Position numbers and translations under genes: made by a program. A stretch of DNA of 64,000 nt, taken from NCBI GenBank assembly GCA_041725895.1, contig JBGRQA010000015.1, positions 1 through 64,000 on the forward strand, read 5' to 3'. The notes beneath the pieces are model-generated. The model was given only the letters and a program-made list of their open reading frames with translations. It was not told the DNA's origin and searched no databases. The DNA comes from JBGRQA01 sp041725895. Lineage in GTDB: Bacteria > Bacteroidota > Bacteroidia > Bacteroidales > Marinifilaceae. Shown piece after piece: positions 17,896 to 26,182 of this stretch (position 1 is the stretch's first letter; each line of letters begins with the position of its first letter).

Positions 17896-17985
17896 CAAGT
17901 AGCTAGTAACAAGTGACAAGTAACGAGAGATGAGGAGCAAGTAAACTTGCCACTATGGTCTTGATACTTGTGACTAAAAAAGAAA
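17893..17985. repeat. CAAGT-type hairpin repeat (leuC-leuD gap)
   Basis: Left half AACAAGTAGCTAGTAACAAG with further CAAGT words; right half has AACTTGCC and ATACTTGTGACT. Fills the gap completely. Confidence 0.7.
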
Positions 17986-17988
17986 ATC

Positions 17989-18576
17989 ATGCCCATAGAT
18001 AAATTTACTAAACTTGAATCGTCCATGGTGCCACTTCCAGTGGAGAATGTGGACACTGACCAGATTATCCCGGCCCGGTTTCTAAAGGCGACCAGCCGGG
18101 AGGGATTTGGTGAAAACCTGTTTCGAGATTGGCGATTTACTTCCGACAATCAGGTAATAGAAGATTTCGTATTGAACAATCCTAAATACAAGGGGAGTGT
18201 GCTGGTTGCCGGAAAGAATTTCGGCAGTGGATCCTCCCGCGAACATGCTGCCTGGGCCATTCACGATTATGGTTTTAAAGTGGTGGTGAGTAGCTTTTTT
18301 GCCGATATCTTCCGCAACAATGCTCTGAACAATGGAGTGCTGCCCGTTCAAGTTTCTCCAACATTTTTACAGAAACTGTTTGCTGCTATTGACAAGGATG
18401 CTAATGCTAAAGTTGTGGTGGATCTGGAAGCGCAAACCATCAGTTTGAATGGAGAAAGTGAAGCTTTTGAGATCAACCCTTATAAAAAGGATTGCCTGCT
18501 CAATGGATTCGATGACATTGATTACCTCCTGAGCCGAAAGGGTGAGATCGAGGAATATGAGTGTAAAAGAGATTAA
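17989..18576 (+). CDS. leuD: 3-isopropylmalate dehydratase, small subunit
   Basis: 195 aa. It forms the swivel domain that completes the LeuC active site. Seen: VPLPVENVDTDQIIPARFLK at residues 12-31 and GKNFGSGSSREHAAW near 77-91, both typical. The 129 bases after it hold another short-word repeat (CTTTGTG / CACAAAG type) and no gene. Confidence 0.97.
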   Translation: MPIDKFTKLESSMVPLPVENVDTDQIIPARFLKATSREGFGENLFRDWRFTSDNQVIEDFVLNNPKYKGSVLVAGKNFGSGSSREHAAWAIHDYGFKVVVSSFFADIFRNNALNNGVLPVQVSPTFLQKLFAAIDKDANAKVVVDLEAQTISLNGESEAFEINPYKKDCLLNGFDDIDYLLSRKGEIEEYECKRD

Positions 18577-18705
18577 GTAGCGTTTCACGCTAAGGTCGCC
18601 AGGGAACTGCAAAAAACACAAAGGGGCGATATTTCTTTTTGCGTTTTCTGTAAAAATCTTTGTGCACTTCGCGTGGAATTGTGCTTCTCAGATAAATAGT
18701 AATAA

Positions 18706-20229
18706 ATGAACGAACTACGAAAAATAGAGATCATGGATACCACCCTGCGTGACGGGGAGCAAACTTCCGGTGTTTCCTTTACTGCAGAGGAGAAGTTGGA
18801 GGTGGTTAAGCTCTTGCTTGGATCGCTTAAGGTGGACCGGGTGGAGGTGGCTTCGGCCAGGGTTTCGGAGGGTGAGTTTCAGGCAGTGAGGAAAATTGCT
18901 GCCTGGGCCCAAAAGCATGAATGTTTGGAGAAGGTGGAGATATTGGCTTTTGTGGATGGCAAAGCTTCCCTTGATTGGATTTATCAGAGTGGGGCCCGGG
19001 TAGTAAATCTTTTGGCCAAGGGATCCTTAAAGCATCTGGAAGGTCAATTGCGAAAAAATCCTCGGGAGCATGTTGCGAATGTGCTCGAAAGTGTTCGCTA
19101 TGCCAAAGAGTTGGGGATGGAGGTAAATCTCTACCTGGAGGATTGGTCCAATGGAATGCAGACCTCCCGGGATTATGTGTGGTTCTTATTGGATGCATTG
19201 AAGGGAGAAGGAATACGGCGTTTCATGTTGCCGGATACCCTTGGAGTGCTGAACCAGGTGCAGGCATTTGATTTCTGCTATGCCTGTAAGGAGCGTTATC
19301 CGGAATTGCACTTCGATTTCCATGCCCACAACGATTATGATCTGGCTCTGGCAAATGTTTATTCAGCTGTTCTGGCAGGTGTTCAGGGAGTTCATACAAC
19401 CGTAAACGGTTTGGGTGAAAGAGCAGGAAATGCCCCATTGGCTTCTGTTGTTGGGGTTTTGAAGGATCAAATGCAATGCAAAATAGAGGTGGATGAAACC
19501 AAGATCAATATTGTGAGTCGATTGGTGGAGTCATTTTCCGGAATTCGTATCCCGGGCAATAAGCCCCTGGTGGGCGAGAATGTGTTTACCCAAACCTGTG
19601 GTGTGCACGCCGATGGAGACTCCAAGGATCAACTCTACTTTAACTCGCTGATGCCCGAACGTTTTGGTCGTGAGCGGAAGTATGCCCTTGGTAAAACATC
19701 GGGGAAGGCCAATATTAGGAAGAATCTGGAGGAGTTGGGCATAACCCTGGATGAGGAAACCATGCGCAAGGTGACTCAAAAGGTGATTGATTTGGGTGAT
19801 AAAAAGGAGATGGTGACCAAAGAGGATCTTCCCTATATCGTTTCGGAAGCTCTGAACCACTCCCGGGAAGATGCACCCATCCGAATTTTGCACTACTCCC
19901 TGTCTGCTACACGAGGAATGCGCCCTTTTGCCTCGGTAAACCTGGAATTGTACGGAGAGGTGCATGAAGGGACAGCATCAGGCGATGGTCAGTACGATGC
20001 TTTTATGAAAGCCCTTTGGAAGATCTACAAACGACTGGGAAAGGAGCAACCTTTGCTGGTGGATTACCAGGTACGAATTCCACCCGGTGGAAAAACGGAT
20101 GCTCTTGTGGAAACCTTGATCACCTGGGAGTACCAGAATCGGGAATTTAAAACCAGGGGGCTGGATCCCGACCAGGTGGAGGCGGCAATAAAGGCAACTT
20201 CCAGGATGTTGAATTTGATAGAAAATTAG
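18706..20229 (+). CDS. CimA/LeuA-like alpha-isopropylmalate/(R)-citramalate synthase
   Basis: 507 aa of the same superfamily as LeuA but clearly distinct. Seen: IMDTTLRDGEQTSGVSFT at residues 9-26, DFHAHNDYDLALAN near 205-218, the GERAGNAPL segment, and a C-terminal LeuA-dimer-type regulatory domain. The HAHNDYD motif in place of HCHNDLG separates it from leuA. Enzymes like this are often (R)-citramalate synthases, making 2-oxobutanoate from pyruvate and acetyl-CoA for isoleucine; LeuC, LeuD and LeuB can carry out the following steps, and all flank it here. True citramalate activity cannot be read from sequence; it could be a second isopropylmalate synthase. ilvA, the other route to 2-oxobutanoate, is also present two genes downstream. 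Confidence 0.8.
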   Translation: MNELRKIEIMDTTLRDGEQTSGVSFTAEEKLEVVKLLLGSLKVDRVEVASARVSEGEFQAVRKIAAWAQKHECLEKVEILAFVDGKASLDWIYQSGARVVNLLAKGSLKHLEGQLRKNPREHVANVLESVRYAKELGMEVNLYLEDWSNGMQTSRDYVWFLLDALKGEGIRRFMLPDTLGVLNQVQAFDFCYACKERYPELHFDFHAHNDYDLALANVYSAVLAGVQGVHTTVNGLGERAGNAPLASVVGVLKDQMQCKIEVDETKINIVSRLVESFSGIRIPGNKPLVGENVFTQTCGVHADGDSKDQLYFNSLMPERFGRERKYALGKTSGKANIRKNLEELGITLDEETMRKVTQKVIDLGDKKEMVTKEDLPYIVSEALNHSREDAPIRILHYSLSATRGMRPFASVNLELYGEVHEGTASGDGQYDAFMKALWKIYKRLGKEQPLLVDYQVRIPPGGKTDALVETLITWEYQNREFKTRGLDPDQVEAAIKATSRMLNLIEN

Positions 20230-20305
20230 TCCCAAGTGTCAAGTCCCAAGTGTCAAGTAACCAATGACAACATTTTCTTGGCACTTACTCCTTGCTACTT
20301 GCAGA
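20230..20305. repeat. CAAGT-type hairpin repeat before leuB
   Basis: Direct words CCCAAGTGTCAAGT repeated twice, with complementary CTTGGCACTTACTCCTTG further on. Within the operon and without a T-run. Confidence 0.7.
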
Positions 20306-20345
20306 CTCAGGGCAACGAGTTTTTTAAAATAGTAAATCAAAAAAG

Positions 20346-21434
20346 ATGAGATACAATATTGGAGTATTAGCCGGTGATGGTATCGGTCCCGAAATCGTAG
20401 CACAGGCACGCAAAGTATTGGATGCGGTGGCCAAAAAGTTTAACCATCAATTTGAATACACCGAAGCCCTTGTAGGTGCTTCGGCTATTGATGAAGTGGG
20501 AGATCCTTTTCCTCAAAAGACCCTAACGATTTGTTTGGAAAGTGATGCCGTACTGTTTGGAGCCATTGGCGATCCCAGGTACGATAACGATCCTTCGGCC
20601 AGGGTGCGGCCCGAGCAGGGGTTGCTCGCTATGAGAAAACAATTGGGCTTGTATGCCAACATTCGACCGGTAAAGGCCTTCGAAAAGTTATTGCATAAAT
20701 CCCCATTGAAAGAGGATCGGGTGAAGGGTGTTGATTTCACTGTTGTTCGGGAATTGACCGGGGGGCTGTATTTTGGACAACCTCAGGGGAGAACCGAAAA
20801 TGGGGAGACTGCTTTCGATAGCTGTGTTTACTCCAAATTTGAAATTGAACGCATCTGCCGAAAAGCTTTTGAGTTGGCTATGCAGCGTCGCAAAAAATTA
20901 ACTGTGGTAGATAAGGCCAATGTATTGGCGACTTCCCGTTTGTGGCGAGAAACCGCTCAGGGATTGGAGAAAGAATATCCAGAAGTGGAGACTTCCTACC
21001 TTTTTGTGGACAATGCGGCCATGCAGCTGATTCAGAATCCGGCACAATTTGATGTGATGGTAACCGAAAATATGTTTGGGGATATCCTAACCGATGAGGC
21101 CAGTGTGATTACCGGTTCGTTGGGATTACTACCTTCTGCATCGGTTGGAGAAAAGACCTCGGTGTTTGAACCCATTCACGGATCCTATCCCCAAGCGGCC
21201 GGTAAAGATATTGCCAATCCATTGGGAACAGTTCTTTCTGCTGCCTTGCTTTTGGAAGCTGGATTGGGACTGAAGGAGGAAGCTGCTTGCATCGAGGAGG
21301 CTGTGAATGCCTCCCTTGAAGCTGGATACTGCACCGAAGATATCAATGCTGAAAATCCAAAGAAAACCTCGGAAGTAGGCGATTGGTTGGCCAATCATGT
21401 TTTAGCAACCTGCGAATGTGAGGGGGAATCCTAG
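20346..21434 (+). CDS. leuB: 3-isopropylmalate dehydrogenase
   Basis: 362 aa, standard length. It is an NAD-dependent oxidative decarboxylase of 3-isopropylmalate. Seen: the GDGIGPEIV start at residues 9-17, RPEQGLLAMRKQLGLYANIRP near 87-107 with the substrate Arg residues, KANVLATSRLWRE near 193, NMFGDILTDEAS near 241 with the metal Asp residues, and HGSYPQAAGKDIANP near 279. Placed after the CimA-like gene, whose product it could also process. Confidence 0.97.
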   Translation: MRYNIGVLAGDGIGPEIVAQARKVLDAVAKKFNHQFEYTEALVGASAIDEVGDPFPQKTLTICLESDAVLFGAIGDPRYDNDPSARVRPEQGLLAMRKQLGLYANIRPVKAFEKLLHKSPLKEDRVKGVDFTVVRELTGGLYFGQPQGRTENGETAFDSCVYSKFEIERICRKAFELAMQRRKKLTVVDKANVLATSRLWRETAQGLEKEYPEVETSYLFVDNAAMQLIQNPAQFDVMVTENMFGDILTDEASVITGSLGLLPSASVGEKTSVFEPIHGSYPQAAGKDIANPLGTVLSAALLLEAGLGLKEEAACIEEAVNASLEAGYCTEDINAENPKKTSEVGDWLANHVLATCECEGES

Positions 21435-21490
21435 GCAGACAACTTTTATAGTAAGGACAGGTCATGACCTGTCTACTTTTTGAATAGATA

Positions 21491-22756
21491 ATGGAAAATA
21501 CAAAAACAAAATACTACCCGAATACAAAAGCCATAGAGCAGGCCGCGAAAAGAATCGGATCGGTGGTTCAGACTACACCTTTGTTTCAGAACCTTAATCT
21601 TTCCGGTCGTTACCAGGCGAATGTAATGCTAAAGCGGGAAGATTTACAGCAGGTCCGTTCCTATAAAATCCGTGGCGCCTACAACAAGATATCCAGTCTA
21701 ACTACCGAACAGTTGGAGAGAGGAATTGTTTGTGCCAGTGCTGGTAATCATGCTCAGGGCGTGGCTTTCTCCTGTAAGAAACTAAAGTGTTACGGTCGTA
21801 TTTTTATGCCCGAAACCACTCCCAAGCAGAAGATAAAGCAGGTGAAGATGTTCGGAGCAGAATATGTGGAGGTGATTCTCTCCGGCGATACTTTCGATGA
21901 GGCTTCCGCTCGTGCTCTGGCCGAAGCACGTGTACAGGGCAAAACCTACATTCCTCCCTTTGATGATCCGAAGATAATTGAAGGACAGGGAACTGTTGGA
22001 CTGGAGATTTTGGAACAAACCGATGCCCCAATTGATTACCTGATTGTTCCTGTTGGTGGGGGAGGATTGGCTTCCGGGCTTGGTGCCTGGGTGAAACAGT
22101 TTAGTCCTCATACCAAAATAATTGGGGTGGAACCCGCTGGTGCCCCTTCCATGAAAGATTCTCTGGCGTCCGGATCTCCTGTAACTTTGGGGCAAATTGA
22201 TAAGTTTGTGGATGGTGCTGCTGTTCAGCGAGTGGGGGATCTCACTTTTGATATTTGCCGCGAGGTGTTGGATGATGTCCTGGTGGTTCCGGAGGGACTA
22301 ATTTGCTCTACCATTTTGAGGTTGTACAATGAGGATGCCATTGTTGCTGAACCAGCAGGTGCCTTGTCTATTGCTGCATTGGAATTGATGAGTGAGGAAA
22401 TTAACGGCAAAAATGTGGTGTGCGTGCTTAGTGGTAGTAACAACGATATCACCCGAATGGAAGAGATCAAAGAGCGTTCCCTGCTTTACCAAGGACTAAA
22501 GCACTACTTTATTGTTCGTTTTCCGCAGCGTGCCGGAGCTTTGAAGCAATTCGTAAGCGAGGTACTTGGACCAGGTGATGACATTACCCACTTTGAGTAC
22601 TACAAGAAGCACAGTCGGGAACGAGGTCCTGCGGTGATCGGCATCGAGTTGCAGAAACCTTCCGATTTGGCAGGACTGAAGCGAAGAATGGAGGAGCGAA
22701 ACTTCCATGCCGAATATCTGAACGATAAAACTGACCTTTTCCAGTTTATAATCTAA
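21491..22756 (+). CDS. ilvA: Threonine ammonia-lyase (threonine dehydratase)
   Basis: 421 aa, the shorter biosynthetic form. It deaminates threonine to 2-oxobutanoate, the first step towards isoleucine. The PLP lysine is in RSYKIRGAYNK near residue 58; the phosphate-binding glycine loop VPVGGGGLASG lies near 188. The last ~85 residues (from about HYFIVRFPQRAGALKQF) form a single ACT-like regulatory domain, fitting feedback control by isoleucine. A short palindromic stretch (GACAGGTCATGACCTGTC) lies just before the start at 21457-21474. Confidence 0.95.
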   Translation: MENTKTKYYPNTKAIEQAAKRIGSVVQTTPLFQNLNLSGRYQANVMLKREDLQQVRSYKIRGAYNKISSLTTEQLERGIVCASAGNHAQGVAFSCKKLKCYGRIFMPETTPKQKIKQVKMFGAEYVEVILSGDTFDEASARALAEARVQGKTYIPPFDDPKIIEGQGTVGLEILEQTDAPIDYLIVPVGGGGLASGLGAWVKQFSPHTKIIGVEPAGAPSMKDSLASGSPVTLGQIDKFVDGAAVQRVGDLTFDICREVLDDVLVVPEGLICSTILRLYNEDAIVAEPAGALSIAALELMSEEINGKNVVCVLSGSNNDITRMEEIKERSLLYQGLKHYFIVRFPQRAGALKQFVSEVLGPGDDITHFEYYKKHSRERGPAVIGIELQKPSDLAGLKRRMEERNFHAEYLNDKTDLFQFII

Positions 22757-22886
22757 AAAGTACGCAGATGACACAGATGCAAAAGATGTTCACCGATAAG
22801 ATTTAGAATATAATAATTGAAGATCAGTGTAAATCTGTTTTATCAGTGCTATCAGTGTGCTATTACATTTCACAGCTAAATCAAAA

Positions 22887-24107
22887 ATGAAAGAATTTTT
22901 ACAAAATAAACTTTCCGATCGGGCCCAACGGCTGGACGGAAAAGCCATTAAGGAGATTGTGGAGCTGATTGCACAGCCCAACATTATCTCCTTTGCCGGA
23001 GGGTTGCCCTCACCGGAATCCTTCCCGGCAGAAGAGTTGGCTTCCCTTTCCGAAAAAATGCTTCGGGAAAAGGGGGCTCAGGCCCTGCAGTATTCCGATA
23101 CGCTTGGATTGAAAGCACTAAGAGAAAAGATTGCCCAGCGCTACCAAAATGAAGGGGTAGAGGTACGAACGGAAAATGTAATGATGGTGAGTGCCTCTCA
23201 GCAAGCATTGGATTTCGTTTCACGTCTGCTAATCAATCCAGGGGATGTGGTGCTTTGCGGCTTGCCTTCCTATCTTGGAGGGATTGATGCATTTAAATCC
23301 TACGATGCACAAATGGTTGGTATTCCTTTAGATGAACAGGGATTGTCTGCCAGTCATCTGGAGGCCAAAGTTGAGGAATTGATACAAAAAGGACAACAAC
23401 CACGTTTTCTCTACCTGGTTCCCGATTTCCAGAATCCAACGGGGATTACCATGCCTCGATTCAGACGCTTGGAGATTCTTCAGATTGTCGAGAAATTCGA
23501 TCTTCTGATTCTGGAGGACAGCCCCTATCGTGAGTTGCGCTACCAAGGCGAAGCGCAGCCAACATTTTACAGTTTAGATGCAAGTGGAAGAGTAATTACT
23601 TTGGGCACCTTTTCCAAAACTTTTGTTCCGGGGTTTCGCCTGGGATGGATTCTGGCACATCCTCTTCTGATTGAGAAGTTAGCTCTGATTAAGCAAACGG
23701 CAGATATTTGTTCCTCCACCTTTGTTCAGGCCTTAACACTGGAATATCTGGAACAGGATCAATTTGATGCAAACATTCAGCGGAATGTGAAGATATATGG
23801 AGAGAAACAGCAGGTTATGCTCAATGCTTTGGAGGAATTCATGCCATCCAGGGTGAAATGGACTCAACCCGAAGGGGGCTTGTTTCTATGGGTAGAATTG
23901 CCCGACGAGATAAATGCCCGTCAGCTTTTGGCTAAGGCGGTTGAAAAGGGGGTGGCCTTTGTACCCGGCGATGTTTTTCATTGCGATGGGAGCGGACAGA
24001 ATACCTTCCGGTTGAATTATTCCTATACCACACATGAACAGACCCAGGAGGGAGTGCAACGATTAGCCGATGCTGTAGCTGAGATGATTACGATTTCAAC
24101 GAGATAA
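22887..24107 (+). CDS. PLP-dependent aminotransferase, fold type I (2-aminoadipate/MocR-like family)
   Basis: 406 aa. The PLP lysine is in TFSKTFVPGFRLGW (near 239); NPTG-type motif DFQNPTG near 185; FAGGLPSPESFP at about 34-45 is typical of the LysN/Aro8-like group. It closes the BCAA locus and is followed by a strong terminator, so transamination of the BCAA keto acids is a fair inference, although IlvE itself belongs to a different fold. A GTG at 22857 would add ten residues; I prefer the ATG at 22887 because MKEFLQNKLSDRAQRL matches the usual family start. Before it (22757-22870) is a spacer rich in short AGATGACACAG / ATCAGTGT words. Confidence 0.85.
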   Translation: MKEFLQNKLSDRAQRLDGKAIKEIVELIAQPNIISFAGGLPSPESFPAEELASLSEKMLREKGAQALQYSDTLGLKALREKIAQRYQNEGVEVRTENVMMVSASQQALDFVSRLLINPGDVVLCGLPSYLGGIDAFKSYDAQMVGIPLDEQGLSASHLEAKVEELIQKGQQPRFLYLVPDFQNPTGITMPRFRRLEILQIVEKFDLLILEDSPYRELRYQGEAQPTFYSLDASGRVITLGTFSKTFVPGFRLGWILAHPLLIEKLALIKQTADICSSTFVQALTLEYLEQDQFDANIQRNVKIYGEKQQVMLNALEEFMPSRVKWTQPEGGLFLWVELPDEINARQLLAKAVEKGVAFVPGDVFHCDGSGQNTFRLNYSYTTHEQTQEGVQRLADAVAEMITISTR

Positions 24108-24135
24108 GTTTTGTTCTTGTGATGCAAGAGTTAAG

Positions 24136-24170
24136 CGGGCACTCTTTGTGGGGAGTGCTCGTTTTTTTAA
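24136..24170 (+). terminator. Terminator of the ilv/leu locus
   Basis: Stem CGGGCACTC / GAGTGCTCG with a short loop and seven T, about 30 bp after the aminotransferase stop. Bases 24171-24401 are AT-rich and hold no gene. Confidence 0.9.
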
Positions 24171-24401
24171 TATAATAGATATCTCATTTGATAAGTTCTG
24201 GAATTGGTTTGGCATAAAAATAAAAAAATGATTACCAAGGAGAGTGAGACTTCAAGAAAACAATTATATGTATTATAGATAAACGTTTTATTATTACTGC
24301 TTTTATGCTATATTTATGAACCGATTAGGTGATTTTACTTAATGAATTGCTTAATATATACCAAACAAACTTTTTTATTACTACTTAAAAATTTACCAAT
24401 T

Positions 24402-25250
24402 ATGAGAAGAATTAAATTTGGAAGCATTCTGCTTCTTATGTGTTTCTGTGCCTTTGCCTGTAGCAGTAATGATGATGAGAATACAACACCATCAACCTCA
24501 GGAGGTAATGAGGATGTGAGATTATCTGGTTCTGCTGCTCCTTCGAGTTTCTCTACCAAAATTCTTGTGGAAGATTACACCGGTACCTGGTGTGGTAATT
24601 GTCCTCGTTTGGCCCATGCTCTCGAGGAATCAATCAAAAAGAATTCCAAAGTTATTGGTGTAGGGGTTCATTGTGAAAGTGGAGATCCCTTTACCTTTAC
24701 TCATTCAGCAAGTATGGTCTCTAAATTTCCTGTTAATGGTTATCCCACAGGTTTAATAAACCGGGATTTTGTTTGGAATGAGACTTTTGCTCATTTAGGT
24801 TCTTTCCTTTCCAAAACGGTACCTTTGGGTATTGGTTTAAAAACGAGTCTAGATAAGGATATTGTGAGGGGAACCATTAAAATTGGTTTTAGCAAAGATC
24901 TGGATGAAAGTTTGAGCTATGTAATCTATTTGGTGGAGGACAAGTTGGTTGCTCCTCAGGCCAATTATTTCAATGACGATGCCAGCAGTCCGTTTTATAA
25001 GAAAGGTGAACCCATTTCCAATTTTGAGCATGCCTCAGTGTTAAGAAAAGCTGCTACGGATATTTATGGTGAAAATATTCCCGAAAAGTTCACCAAAAAA
25101 GGGAAGGTTTGTGAGGCTGATTTTGAACTGAAGCTGGGAAATTACAAGAAGGAGAACTGCTATATTGTTGCCTTTGTTGTAAAAAAGGGAGGTAAAGAAG
25201 TTTTCAACGTTCAGAAAGTTAAGGCTGGAGCGACTCAGGATTTCGATTAA
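24402..25250 (+). CDS. Omp28-like thioredoxin-fold lipoprotein
   Basis: 282 aa from the ATG at 24402. The N-terminus is a lipoprotein signal (RRIKFGSILLLMCFCAFAC, then SSNDDEN), which decides this start over an in-frame ATG 60 bp upstream. The body opens with VEDYTGTWCGNCPRLAHALE, a thioredoxin-fold segment with a CxxC as in the Omp28 family of Bacteroidota (first known as a Porphyromonas outer-membrane protein). Probably surface or periplasm facing; the role is unclear, perhaps redox handling of exported proteins. It faces the tlpA/DUF6029 pair across array B, and I recall these three families often occurring together. Confidence 0.8.
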   Translation: MRRIKFGSILLLMCFCAFACSSNDDENTTPSTSGGNEDVRLSGSAAPSSFSTKILVEDYTGTWCGNCPRLAHALEESIKKNSKVIGVGVHCESGDPFTFTHSASMVSKFPVNGYPTGLINRDFVWNETFAHLGSFLSKTVPLGIGLKTSLDKDIVRGTIKIGFSKDLDESLSYVIYLVEDKLVAPQANYFNDDASSPFYKKGEPISNFEHASVLRKAATDIYGENIPEKFTKKGKVCEADFELKLGNYKKENCYIVAFVVKKGGKEVFNVQKVKAGATQDFD

Positions 25251-25266
25251 GATTGTACCGACAATA

Positions 25267-25307
25267 TTTACACCCCTGTTTCTATGGAAACAGGGGTGTT
25301 TTTTTAT
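25267..25307 (+). terminator. Terminator after the Omp28-like gene
   Basis: Perfect stem ACACCCCTGTTTC / GAAACAGGGGTGT, loop TATG, then a run of T. Bases 25308-25766 after it hold no recognisable gene. Confidence 0.95.
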
Positions 25308-25766
25308 TAATGCATAAATAATGGTTTATGGAATGATGAATAGGCAGCAAAAGAGTTTCGGCAAAAGTATTGCCTGGTTTGAGAAATAGTAGGGAAGTAT
25401 ACATTCAATGTATTGCGTAATGGAAAGGTTTGGGATGGAAGGAATAGTGTTTGTATTTTAGATATTGTTGCTTAAACAACAAGTGAATGAAAAGGTGGGT
25501 GATAAATTTAAGCGGAGAAAATCAACAATACTATCTCGTTCACTTTCGTTATGTGCTTGTAACTGAAAGAAAATAGTGCGTGTAGAAAATAAAATAAATC
25601 AGGTGAAATAGTTATTTGTGTTAAAAGAAAAGGAAATAGCTCGGTTGAAAAAAGAGATCGTTTAAAAATAAAAAATACCTTCCCTGGAAAAAAGGATACG
25701 TTGTAAGAGCTTTTGATTATTATATCAAAAAATTTAGTGCCTTTTGTTGTTGAAAAATGTGTCACG

Positions 25767-26003
25767 AGGATCGACAATTTTGTTAAGAGGATTCAGTATT
25801 TGTTTGTGAGGATCGCAATATCGTACGGGAAGATCAGAATCCCTTGATCCAGGATTCGGTATTGTATCAAAAGGATGGCTGCCTGGTTGTTTTTGGATCC
25901 TGATTTCTATCCTCAGGATTGGAACTTTGCTTTTAAGGGTGGAACCTTCTGCAGTGAAGATTTCAATACTGAACAGCAAATATTCTTGTCGGTCGGCAGG
26001 ATT
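25767..26003. repeat. 21-bp-phased array B, core AGGAT[C/T]
   Basis: Core copies start at 25767, 25788, 25809, 25830 (AAGATC), 25851, 25872, 25894 (TGGATC), 25915, 25936 (AGGGTG), 25957 (AAGATT) and 25998, with one unit around 25978 unrecognisable. Steps are 21 bp with a single 22 and a final double step of 41. The ~15-bp spacers are unrelated to each other. It lies in the convergent gap between the Omp28-like gene and the DUF6029 gene. Same pitch as arrays A and C, different core. A minus-strand frame across it stays open with [D/N]-P every seven residues, which I treat as a by-product. Confidence 0.85.
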
Positions 26004-26182
26004 GAGATACAGAATTATTAAATAGTAAAGGTGTTTCCTGTAGTAAGCAAGTTACAAAAAACAGATGAAAAGCAACTCTTGAGGCAGTATGAATTTTATT
26101 TACGGAATTCTATAAACAGAAGCTGCGGAATATGCGCAACTTCTGTTATTCTTTGATACCACGGTTTTTAGGAAATGATGTC

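Noticed and set aside
25734..25979. 81-codon minus-strand frame over array B with [D/N]-P every seven residues
   Set aside because: Follows from the 21-bp pitch; the phase slips by one base at 25894 and no start context or homology supports it.
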